A model generated the notes under the pieces. That model searched no databases. It was not told the origin of the DNA and saw only the letters and a list, made by a program, of their open reading frames with translations. A program made the translations under genes and the position numbers. A stretch of 7,859 nucleotides of DNA. Origin: Avoscillospira sp045580485 (GTDB lineage: Bacteria > Bacillota > Clostridia > Oscillospirales > Oscillospiraceae). Below are positions 1 to 5,654 of this stretch, piece after piece. The DNA lies in the NCBI GenBank assembly GCA_045580485.1, contig JAZNNW010000009.1:1-7859 (forward strand), in the 5' to 3' direction. Each line of letters begins with the position of its first letter. The stretch's first letter is position 1.

Positions 1-96
1 ACTGCTATCGGAAGGCGTGTTAGTTTCGGTTTCTCCGCAAGCAGCGAAACAAAGCAACATAGCAAAAGCCAATACAACGGGGATAATTTTTTTCAT
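1..96 (-). CDS. Lipoprotein, N-terminal part only (runs off the left edge)
   Basis: Reading the minus strand from the ATG at 96-94 gives 32 open codons to the window edge, beginning MKKIIPVVLAFAMLLCFAAC. This is a classic lipoprotein signal peptide: two lysines, a hydrophobic stretch of about 14 residues, and a lipobox F-A-A-C with the lipidated cysteine at residue 20. A Ser/Thr/Glu-rich linker (GETETNTPSDSS) follows, as is usual before the folded domain of a surface lipoprotein. The start is supported by AAAGGA (complement of 108-113) 11 nt upstream, slightly long spacing, and by a near-consensus promoter on the same strand. The protein should be exported and anchored to the outer face of the membrane. 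Nothing can be said about its function, since the mature domain lies outside the window. It is transcribed divergently from all other genes here. Confidence 0.88.
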   Translation of the reverse strand, partial: MKKIIPVVLAFAMLLCFAACGETETNTPSDSS

Positions 97-164
97 CTTA
101 TTAACCGTCCTTTCGTCGCAAAAAATCAATATGAGACATATCAGCGATCGAATACATTTTTATT

Positions 165-193
165 ATTTTACCATAACTTTGCTGTTATGTCAA
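165..193 (-). promoter_or_regulatory. Promoter of the leftward lipoprotein gene
   Basis: On the minus strand, TTGACA (complement of 188-193) and TAAAAT (complement of 165-170) are separated by exactly 17 bp (171-187), a near-perfect sigma-A/sigma-70 promoter. Transcription would begin near 158 and leave a leader of about 60 nt before the ATG at 96. A perfect 6-bp-arm inverted repeat fills the spacer and overlaps the -35 element, so the promoter is probably repressible. Confidence 0.8.
172..189. promoter_or_regulatory. Inverted repeat inside the promoter spacer, putative operator
   Basis: CATAAC (172-177) and GTTATG (184-189) are exact inverted repeats separated by 6 bp. The whole element lies between the -10 and -35 boxes of the lipoprotein promoter and overlaps two bases of the -35. 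An 18 bp dyad in this position is typical of a repressor operator. The 17 bp spacer argues against MerR-type activation, which uses 19-20 bp. The cognate regulator is not known; the helix-turn-helix protein encoded from 385 is an obvious candidate. Confidence 0.5.
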
Positions 194-194
194 G

Positions 195-245
195 ATTGTC
201 GGACGCTGATTTTGATTAGATTGTCGGAACGCTGATTTTGATTAG
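195..245. repeat. Imperfect tandem repeat, two copies of 25-26 bp
   Basis: Positions 195-219 and 220-245 are the same sequence in direct tandem, both beginning ATTGTCGG and ending ACGCTGATTTTGATTAG. They differ by one extra A in the second copy (around 228-229). The array abuts the -35 box of the leftward promoter, the position of an activator site or upstream element. A simple slippage duplication is the alternative. Confidence 0.85.
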
Positions 246-263
246 AGAATGTGATTTGTTTGT

Positions 264-301
264 AAACTTTCGCAAGAACAGGCGAAAGTTTTGCGAAAAC
301 T
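264..301. promoter_or_regulatory. Overlapping inverted repeats in the divergent intergenic region
   Basis: AAACTTTCGC (264-273) and GCGAAAGTTT (282-291) form a perfect 10 bp inverted repeat around an 8 nt centre. A second palindrome overlaps its right arm: AGTTTT (287-292), GCG, AAAACT (296-301). No T-tract follows on either strand, so an intrinsic terminator is unlikely. The element ends 13 bp before the -35 box of the rightward promoter, which suits an operator for an autoregulating Cro/C1-type protein. Confidence 0.5.
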
Positions 302-313
302 CGTTAAACTCTA

Positions 314-342
314 TTGTAATCTGGCACGAAGTATGATATAAT
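314..342 (+). promoter_or_regulatory. Extended -10 promoter for the helix-turn-helix pair
   Basis: TATAAT at 337-342 is a perfect -10 box preceded by TGA (334-336), giving the extended TGnTATAAT form. TTGTAA at 314-319 is a 4-of-6 match to the -35 consensus at exactly 17 bp spacing. Transcription would begin near 349, about 35 nt before the ATG at 385. It may also read on into the main cluster, because no clear terminator separates them. Confidence 0.82.
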
Positions 343-384
343 ATAAATGTTACTTATTTGAACTACATTCGAGAGGTGTACAAA

Positions 385-621
385 ATGGTTAAAATGTCTG
401 TTAGTTATAACAAGCTCTGGAAGCTGTTAGTGGATAAGAAAATGAGTAAAGCGGATCTGCGCCGTGCAGCCGATATCTCGCCAAATACATTGACGAAACT
501 GCGCAGAGATGAAGAAGTGGCTATGTCCATTATGAGAAAAATATGCGAATACTTTGAATGCAATATCGGAGATGTTTGTGAATTCGTGGTAATAGATGAC
601 ACGGAGGTGGTGTCGAAATGA
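385..621 (+). CDS. Cro/C1-type (XRE) helix-turn-helix transcriptional regulator, 78 aa
   Basis: This 78-residue protein is almost entirely one DNA-binding domain. Residues 8-18 (YNKLWKLLVDK) match helix 1. K22-A29 (KADLRRAA) and S32-R40 (SPNTLTKLR) form the helix-turn-helix with its recognition helix. Residues 47-57 (MSIMRKICEYF) with the following CNIGDVCEF form the closing helices and the 'I.DV.E' ending typical of the short YozG-like XRE proteins. The start at 385 is preferred because GAGAGG (371-376) lies 8 nt upstream; a TTG further upstream in frame at 358 has no such site. It has no sensor domain, so it is probably a constitutive or partner-controlled repressor, plausibly autoregulatory through the palindromes at 264-301. 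It overlaps the next gene by 4 bp (ATGA), which implies translational coupling and perhaps joint function of the two proteins. Confidence 0.9.
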   Translation: MVKMSVSYNKLWKLLVDKKMSKADLRRAADISPNTLTKLRRDEEVAMSIMRKICEYFECNIGDVCEFVVIDDTEVVSK

Positions 622-1100
622 CCGACCAACTTCTACGCGCCTGCAAGGAGTATGTAGATAACGGCGGTATGCTAAGTGGTTCGACCTTTACGAAAGTATC
701 GATTCGTTCCTTCAAAATGTTGGATATCGACACTAACGCAGCCGAGCAGTATTTGGAACAAAACCGAGAAAAGCTATTCACGGAGCAACTGTTTGCCTTT
801 ATTGACCGGACCGGCAAGCAAGACAGCGAGATTTATAAAAAGGCGCTGATTGACCGAAGGCTGTTCTCAAAGATCCGCTCCAATAAGAATTACATACCGG
901 CAAAGAAAACGGTAATTGCGTTATGTTTGGCATTAGAACTGAATCGTGCAGAAGCAGATACACTGCTATCCTCGGCCGGTTACAGTTTATCTCGGGCAGA
1001 CGATTATGATTTGGTGATCGCCTTTTGCATTGAGAAGAAAATATTTAGTTTTTTCGACATCAACGAAGCTTTGAACCATTTCGGATTTGAACCGTTCTGA
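618..1100 (+). CDS. Hypothetical protein with helix-turn-helix-like core, 160 aa
   Basis: The ATG at 618 overlaps the stop codon of the XRE gene (ATGA). GGAGG at 603-607 lies 10 nt upstream, inside the preceding coding sequence. Residues 1-50 are polar. Residues 54-122 look like a degenerate Cro/C1 fold: a first helix (FTEQLFAFID), then SEIYKKALIDRRLFSKIR as a helix-turn-helix, a loop NYIPAK, a helix TVIALCLALEL and LLSSAGYSLS. Residues 130-160 (DLVIAFCIEKKIFSFFDINEAL...) close the domain. From memory, this C-terminal pattern (IR...Y.P.K.T..AL, then LL..AGY.LS) recurs in Clostridia and Bacilli hypothetical proteins, often beside small regulators; I know of no established function. It is probably a partner or co-regulator of the XRE protein. 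There is no signal peptide or membrane segment. The gene itself is secure; the role is inferred. Confidence 0.8.
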   Translation: MTDQLLRACKEYVDNGGMLSGSTFTKVSIRSFKMLDIDTNAAEQYLEQNREKLFTEQLFAFIDRTGKQDSEIYKKALIDRRLFSKIRSNKNYIPAKKTVIALCLALELNRAEADTLLSSAGYSLSRADDYDLVIAFCIEKKIFSFFDINEALNHFGFEPF

Positions 1101-1104
1101 AAAT

Positions 1105-1121
1105 GTCGCCGTAGCGGCGAC
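1105..1121. other. GC-rich stem-loop without T-tract
   Basis: GTCGCCG (1105-1111) and CGGCGAC (1115-1121) form a perfect 7 bp stem around a TAG loop, 4 nt after the stop of the second regulator gene. The plus strand downstream is A-rich rather than T-rich, so it is not a standard intrinsic terminator for the upstream genes. On the minus strand only four T residues follow. It could act as an attenuator, an mRNA-stabilising 3' end, or an operator next to the -10 boxes that follow. Confidence 0.6.
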
Positions 1122-1141
1122 CATAACAGAAACAAAAAAGG

Positions 1142-1153
1142 TATAATTATAAT
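1142..1153 (+). promoter_or_regulatory. Possible promoter of the main cluster: doubled TATAAT
   Basis: Two perfect -10 hexamers abut each other (1142-1147 and 1148-1153), about 30 nt before the ATG at 1182. I find no good -35 box at 16-18 bp from either, and no TG extension, so a promoter here would be weak or activator-dependent. The 8-mer ACCATAAC at 1120-1127, near the -35 position, also occurs at 170-177 in the leftward promoter. That may be chance. Confidence 0.45.
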
Positions 1154-1181
1154 GACCAAGAATGATTAGGAGGATACTTTT

Positions 1182-1412
1182 ATGAGTAAACCGAAGAAAT
1201 TGAGAAAATTGATCAAGGCCGCAAAGATGCGTAAACCGTATGCGATGTACCAACTTGGCATTTGCTATGAAACCGGACGCAATGTGCCGCAGGATATTGG
1301 ACTTGCGGTTGAGTGGATATCGGCTGCCGCCTGGGCAGGCTATGCTCCTGCGGTTGAATGGATGAGCGATATGAATTTTGACGACAACGCCGAAGTGCAG
1401 GCAAACGCCTGA
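1182..1412 (+). CDS. Small Sel1-like repeat protein, 76 aa
   Basis: A short soluble protein containing one canonical Sel1-like repeat: residues 21-30 (AMYQLGICYE), the loop TGRNVPQDIG, and the second helix AVEWISAAA followed by WAGYAPA, which begins another repeat unit. This matches the family pattern A..LG..Y..G.gV..D...A..W...AA..G...A. Sel1 repeats are alpha/alpha solenoids related to TPRs and usually mediate protein-protein contact; most family members have several, so a single-repeat protein is unusually small. The N-terminus is strongly basic (MSKPKKLRKLIKAAKMRK) and the C-terminus acidic. There is no export signal, so it is cytosolic. AGGAGG (1168-1173) lies 8 nt upstream, an ideal ribosome binding site. 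It is the first gene of the main cluster; the next begins 26 nt after its stop. It may be an adaptor for the larger Sel1/MORN protein encoded downstream. Confidence 0.85.
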   Translation: MSKPKKLRKLIKAAKMRKPYAMYQLGICYETGRNVPQDIGLAVEWISAAAWAGYAPAVEWMSDMNFDDNAEVQANA

Positions 1413-1438
1413 CCGTGAATGGAAAGAGAGGTAAAGCT

Positions 1439-2065
1439 ATGAACAGCATTTTGTTGAAAACATCTGCCCCTGCCGAGAAGCTCCCGGTTGGCAGCAGTAA
1501 ACTACTTGGTAATCCCGATGTTTGGGAAGGCTTTGAATGGCCAACAATTTTGGTTGACGGCGAGGAATATGACCTGACCTTTATGTGTCAGATCAACTGT
1601 GCAGATGCAGCTCCTTTTGATAAGGACGGTGTTCTCCCCAAGACCGGTATGCTGTATTTCTTCTATGACTTGGACGAAATGCCGCATGAGCCGAGCAATT
1701 TGGATGCAGCCCGTGTGGTTTACTTTGGTGGCGACATCTCTCAGCTCCATGAAATGGTGCTGACCGATGAGGACGGCGAAAGCATTGCCTTTGCCGAGCA
1801 AAAAATAGACTTTGAATGCGTGGAGGAAGGCTATCTCTCGGACAGCGAGCCTACCCACCTGCTCCTCGGCACACCGTCCCTCGATTACGGCACTTGGTAT
1901 GAGTGCATTGACGGATGGCAGATGCTTTTGCAAATCGACTCCTTTGAAACCGAGGATGCGATGATAAACTTCACCGATGAAGGCGTGCTTTGTTTCTATG
2001 CAGAGCCGGATAAAATAAAAAAACTGGACTTCTCTGATGTAAGGATCATGCAGATTTACAGTTAA
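1439..2065 (+). CDS. DUF1963 (YwqG-family) protein, 208 aa
   Basis: The sequence fits the DUF1963/YwqG family. An N-terminal part names a clean protein (KLLGNPDVWEGFEWP) and is followed by YDLTFMCQINCAD, the family's 'L.F..QIN' core strand. MLYFFYDLDE (residues 71-80) comes next, then LLLGTPSLDY, and finally the closing beta segment from residue 162 (MLLQIDS, then FTDEGVLCFYAEPD and KKLDFSDVRI), close to the family's 'G.L.F.I...DL....F' ending. The length is a little short of typical members, which I recall at about 250 residues. The start at 1439 has AGAGG (1427-1431) 7 nt upstream; an in-frame GTG at 1415 has no site of its own. The family has no established biochemical activity. B. subtilis ywqG lies beside the LXG toxin genes ywqJ/ywqK, which makes a link with toxin/immunity loci possible. 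It is cytosolic, acidic and within an operon. Confidence 0.85.
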   Translation: MNSILLKTSAPAEKLPVGSSKLLGNPDVWEGFEWPTILVDGEEYDLTFMCQINCADAAPFDKDGVLPKTGMLYFFYDLDEMPHEPSNLDAARVVYFGGDISQLHEMVLTDEDGESIAFAEQKIDFECVEEGYLSDSEPTHLLLGTPSLDYGTWYECIDGWQMLLQIDSFETEDAMINFTDEGVLCFYAEPDKIKKLDFSDVRIMQIYS

Positions 2066-2079
2066 CAGGAGGAACAACA

Positions 2080-4518
2080 ATGGCGACATATTTCGATAGA
2101 ATCACAGGACTTGCAGAACAGGAGTGGCAGGCAGCAAACGCTTGCACAGATGTAACGAAGAAGGATGAGTATCTTTTCCGTGCCGCAAAGTACGGACATA
2201 TAGATGCTTTGTTTGCCTTTGCCGCCGAATGTGTCGGCACTCGTGCTGCACAGGTATCCGAAAAGGAACTGAAAAATATCTACAAGAAAATCAGCAAGTT
2301 TTCGGATAAGCTGAAAAAAGCAAAATCTTCGGAAGATGCTTTCGCCATTGCAGATAAGTGCCTTTCATGGGACGATAAAGCAGCACCGCGCTATCAATAT
2401 ATTCTCGGCAAAAAGGTTGCTCAATTCGGTAAGTTTTCTCTTACCATGCTCAATGCTGCAACAGCAGGCGATCCCGAAGCTATGCTGGCAGTTCAGGAGC
2501 AGGCATCTACAAATGATAATATTGCCGATTTCTATACCGGGCGCATACTGTATGCCGGTAAATTCGATTGGGATCAAATGCTGGAATATGCTTTTTGCGG
2601 TATGGGATTTGACTATTCTCCCTACTATCCCAAGGGCTTTGCCGATATCCCCGGTATGCCCGGCGGTGTGGATATTCCGAGCATCCGTGCCAATGCGTAT
2701 GAGCAGCTTTTGAAAACACTGGAGTTTTTTGCCGTTCCTGCAAAACAAGGCACGGAAGAATACAAGGCTCGTTTCGGTGATTTTGTGCCGGACGAAGATA
2801 CGGTGATGATTGCCCGCTATTGGTTCTATACCAAAGATGCGCGGTTGACCGAAAACAGCGAGATCACTGCCTACAAGGGAAAGGTAGTTGCCGAGATTGA
2901 TAAAGCCATAAAACTTGAAAGGCTGAAAGCAATCGGCAGTGCTATGGAGGCGGAAGATAAAAAGAAAGCGGCTGAAACCAAAACGGTACAGTCTGCCTTT
3001 GGCACGGTAACGGTACCGGCGAAGGCTGTGACCACTGCTCCCGAAGCAGAAACAATATCAACCAATCCAAAGGCCGAATATCGCCGTATGGAAACCAAAA
3101 ACGGCGATGTCTATGAGGGCGAGGTCGTGGACGGTAAGTATCACGGCAAAGGCACCTACACCTCCCATTTGGGCTTCACCTATGTCGGAGATTTTCTGAA
3201 TAATACAATGACCGGCAAAGCGCATTTGACCGGACCGGATGGAACTGTCTATGAAGGCGATTTTCTAAACGGGAAACGAAACGGTAAAGGAAAAGTCACT
3301 TCCCCCGAAGGCTGGACCTACGAGGGCGACTGGGCAGAGGACAAAAAGACCGGCAAAGGAAAGTTTACCTATAAAAACGGCGACACCTATGAGGGTGACC
3401 TTGTGGATGGCGTGCGTGAAGGGCAAGGATTGTATGTTTACGCAAGTGGAAATACCTATGAGGGACAATGGAAGAATGATATAAAACACGGCCACGGTAT
3501 TGAAACCAAATATTCTCACGGTTTTCACGCTGACTATCAAGTGGATGAAGGCGAATGGATAGACGGTAAAAAGGAAGGCAGATTTGTTTGGTATTTGAGC
3601 TTCCCCGATGCGAAACCCGGTTATCAACCGCCCAAACACTTAAATTACTACAAGAATGGCGAATGCGTGGTGCATTTGGCTCCCTATGACGAGAATGCTC
3701 AAACCTACGAACAGATTCTTCGCTTAAAGCAGCAAAAGGAAGAAGACGAGTCAAGAGCTTTCGAGGAGAAAAAGCGCAGAGAGGCGGCTGAAAAAGTACC
3801 GACTGTGAATTGTTCTTATTACACTGTTATGAAGAAGCCTGTTTGGATTTCGATTGATCCGAGTAAAATTGCGTTTTCAAGCAGTGATGGTAATCAATCC
3901 GGTTGGGGATTTTATAACGCAACTGACGGAGGAGAGTATATAGGTACTTTCAAAAATGGAAAGCTGAATGGATTTGGTCAATATCATTTTGCAAATGGCG
4001 GTTGGTATACCGGTGAATTTTCAAACAACTTATTCCACGGAGTGGGAATTTATTTTGACGGTGTAAATTATCATTTTGGAAATTTTGAAAACGGACTTTG
4101 TGCAACAGAAAGGCATTTTATCGAAAAACTTGGTAATTCGTATGATGTAAAAACCCAAGATGGACTTACACTTTACATTAAAACTTCTACTATGCTTGGC
4201 ATAGAGACAGACAGAGTTTTTATGGGAGAAAATGCGTATTCGGAAAAAGCATGGGAATGTACCTTTGATAAGTCATCCTTGTCTGTTATTATGGGCAAAA
4301 GTGCGAATGGCGTAAATGATCCGAACGGTGTTTTCTTGTTTGGAAGCCCCGATAACAATGGTGAAGCTATACTGTATAGGGGAAATATTGTAGATAGTGC
4401 ACCGTCAGGTAGAATGACTTTAAAGTATGTAAACGGAAACACTTGCGAAGTCATAATAAACGGAAGTGATGTCAAAACCATTTCCGAAACCGACTGGGCA
4501 GGCAGAAAAGTAAAATAA
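2080..4518 (+). CDS. Large Sel1-like/MORN-repeat protein, 812 aa
   Basis: AGGAGG (2067-2072) lies 7 nt before the ATG, and the gene follows the DUF1963 gene by 14 nt. Residues 1 to about 300 are helical and Sel1-like: EYLFRAAKYGHIDALFAFAA and NAATAGDPEAMLAV are recognisable repeat fragments. A Lys/Ala/Thr-rich linker follows. Residues about 341-505 hold six clear MORN repeats of about 23 residues (VYEGEVVDGKYHGKG, VYEGDFLNGKRNGKG, TYEGDWAEDKKTGKG, TYEGDLVDGVREGQG and two others) and a degenerate seventh (DEGEWIDGKKEG). Residues 543-573 are a highly charged helix, probably a short coiled coil. A second MORN block spans about 617-680 (GEYIGTFKNGKLNGFG, WYTGEFSNNLFHGVG), with a last degenerate repeat near 764-785. 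MORN repeats form elongated beta-hairpin platforms for protein or lipid contact. No enzyme motif, signal peptide or membrane segment is visible. DNA from about 3790 to 4518 is clearly more AT-rich, suggesting that the C-terminal third was acquired separately. Confidence 0.9.
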   Translation: MATYFDRITGLAEQEWQAANACTDVTKKDEYLFRAAKYGHIDALFAFAAECVGTRAAQVSEKELKNIYKKISKFSDKLKKAKSSEDAFAIADKCLSWDDKAAPRYQYILGKKVAQFGKFSLTMLNAATAGDPEAMLAVQEQASTNDNIADFYTGRILYAGKFDWDQMLEYAFCGMGFDYSPYYPKGFADIPGMPGGVDIPSIRANAYEQLLKTLEFFAVPAKQGTEEYKARFGDFVPDEDTVMIARYWFYTKDARLTENSEITAYKGKVVAEIDKAIKLERLKAIGSAMEAEDKKKAAETKTVQSAFGTVTVPAKAVTTAPEAETISTNPKAEYRRMETKNGDVYEGEVVDGKYHGKGTYTSHLGFTYVGDFLNNTMTGKAHLTGPDGTVYEGDFLNGKRNGKGKVTSPEGWTYEGDWAEDKKTGKGKFTYKNGDTYEGDLVDGVREGQGLYVYASGNTYEGQWKNDIKHGHGIETKYSHGFHADYQVDEGEWIDGKKEGRFVWYLSFPDAKPGYQPPKHLNYYKNGECVVHLAPYDENAQTYEQILRLKQQKEEDESRAFEEKKRREAAEKVPTVNCSYYTVMKKPVWISIDPSKIAFSSSDGNQSGWGFYNATDGGEYIGTFKNGKLNGFGQYHFANGGWYTGEFSNNLFHGVGIYFDGVNYHFGNFENGLCATERHFIEKLGNSYDVKTQDGLTLYIKTSTMLGIETDRVFMGENAYSEKAWECTFDKSSLSVIMGKSANGVNDPNGVFLFGSPDNNGEAILYRGNIVDSAPSGRMTLKYVNGNTCEVIINGSDVKTISETDWAGRKVK

Positions 4519-4542
4519 ATCATTTCAAATGGAGACGGGTAT

Positions 4543-4581
4543 ATGGTTCTTTCAAGAAGCAAAAAGGAGCAACCGCAATGA
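4543..4581 (+). CDS. Possible 12-codon leader or relic reading frame
   Basis: In the 59 bp gap between the two MORN genes, ATG at 4543 has GGAG (4531-4534) 8 nt upstream and encodes MVLSRSKKEQPQ. It stops with TGA at 4579-4581, overlapping the next gene's start as ATGA. The arrangement fits a translated leader that couples ribosomes to the next gene, or the scar of a deletion. It could also be chance in a short gap. Confidence 0.3.
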   Translation: MVLSRSKKEQPQ

Positions 4582-5654
4582 GTAAAAAGGAAATTGTAAC
4601 CGTGGAATACGATAACGGAACCTACACCGGTGAGGTGCTGGATGGCCTGCCGCACGGCGAGGGTAAAATGATTTGTAAAGACGGCAGTGTTTACGAGGGA
4701 GAATGGAAAAATGGATCACTTCACGGACACGGCAAGGCCAAATGTTATGAAGAGAAGGGGATGCTGTCCAGCGGCCCCTGGTATGACTATGCCGGTACCT
4801 TTGAGGGTGAGTTTGAAAACGGAGATTTCAAGCATGGCAAGTGGAGTGAACGAAATGCCAACTATGAGGGCGATTTCGTCGATGGCCTGTATGACGGCTA
4901 CGGCGTAAAAAAGTGGAACTGTGGAGTACATTATTACAAGGGACAATGGAAGGAAGGCCTCTATCACGGAACAGGCATTCTGAGCGAATATGACGGCATC
5001 TGGGAAGGCCAGTTTGTCAACGGACATATCAATGGAAAAGGCACCTTCACATCAAAACAAGGCTGGGTGTTCACCGGCACCGCTATAGAGCATTTGGAAA
5101 TAGAGGGAACGGGTAGGATCACCTTCTCCAACGGTGATGTTTATGTAGGAGAAGTTGGTTCTTCCTATAAATCGATGGGGAATTTGTCCATGCACGGCGA
5201 AGGCACCTATACCTATAAGGACGGTAGTGTCTATAAAGGTGAATTTGTTTATGGCAGGCGCAAAGCCGATATAGATGCCGAGAAAAAAGCGAAGCAAGAG
5301 GAAGAACGCAGACAGGAAGAAGCACGCCTGGAGGCCGAACGCCGAGAAGCAGAGGAACGTGCAAAGGATCCCGTTGCCTACGATGCGGCAAAGAAAAAGG
5401 CCTATCGGGAGCAGCTCGAAGAAAAGTGCAAGGTGCTGTACGGCAGCGAAACCGATATTCATAAGCGATACGCTATTTTGAAAGAAGCACACTTTCAGGC
5501 TTTTAACAGCGGATTCAATGACCACATGGCGTGGGAACTTGCCGCAGGAAAAGAGAACTCCGGCATATCGTTTTGGCAGGAAGCCTGCCGCCTGAAATAT
5601 GAAGTAAGAGCACTTTGCGATATTTATAAGGAAGAACTCGGGGAGGAAGAATAA
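4578..5654 (+). CDS. MORN-repeat protein with charged helix and helical tail, 358 aa
   Basis: About eight MORN repeats fill residues 13-230, including TYTGEVLDGLPHGEG, VYEGEWKNGSLHGHG, NYEGDFVDGLYDGYG, YYKGQWKEGLYHGTG, IWEGQFVNGHINGKG and VYKGEFVYG. Some are irregular (FEGEFENGDFKHG; FTGTAIEHLEIEGTG). Residues about 232-263 are a continuous Glu/Lys/Arg/Ala helix, probably a coiled coil or single alpha-helix. Residues 264-358 form an acidic helical tail with no family I recognise. The protein is cytosolic, with no signal peptide. AAGGAG (4564-4569) lies 8 nt before the ATG. It is a paralogue in style of the 812-residue protein just upstream, sharing the MORN-then-charged-helix order and short identical DNA words such as AGGGACAATGGAAG, so the two may bind the same partner or each other. 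The stop overlaps the next ATG by one base (TAATG), implying coupled translation. The role is probably scaffolding, by inference. Confidence 0.9.
   Translation: MSKKEIVTVEYDNGTYTGEVLDGLPHGEGKMICKDGSVYEGEWKNGSLHGHGKAKCYEEKGMLSSGPWYDYAGTFEGEFENGDFKHGKWSERNANYEGDFVDGLYDGYGVKKWNCGVHYYKGQWKEGLYHGTGILSEYDGIWEGQFVNGHINGKGTFTSKQGWVFTGTAIEHLEIEGTGRITFSNGDVYVGEVGSSYKSMGNLSMHGEGTYTYKDGSVYKGEFVYGRRKADIDAEKKAKQEEERRQEEARLEAERREAEERAKDPVAYDAAKKKAYREQLEEKCKVLYGSETDIHKRYAILKEAHFQAFNSGFNDHMAWELAAGKENSGISFWQEACRLKYEVRALCDIYKEELGEEE

Noticed and set aside
17..235. Plus-strand open frame of 72 codons
   Set aside because: It is antisense to the lipoprotein signal peptide, its promoter and the tandem repeat, has no ribosome binding site, and encodes no recognisable protein.
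1105..1121. Intrinsic terminator for the regulator pair
   Set aside because: The stem is only 7 bp and no T-tract follows on the plus strand, so it is listed as a stem-loop of unknown role.
172..1127. Shared regulator site ACCATAAC at 170-177 and 1120-1127 as proof of a regulon
   Set aside because: An 8-base match between two noncoding stretches is not improbable by chance, and the second copy lacks the inverted partner; kept only as a remark.
1502..2089. Long minus-strand frame (195 codons) opposite the DUF1963 gene
   Set aside because: The plus-strand protein matches a known family; the antisense frame has no promoter or ribosome site and is a shadow of codon bias.
3100..5250. DNA-level tandem repeats or a CRISPR-like array in the MORN regions
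   Set aside because: The periodicity of about 69 bp reflects the 23-residue MORN protein repeat; the DNA copies are divergent, all in frame, and lack identical repeats with unique spacers.
5052..5525. Minus-strand frame of 157 codons with hydrophobic stretches opposite the MORN gene
   Set aside because: The apparent hydrophobicity is the complement of Glu/Lys-rich codons of the charged helix, a common artefact.
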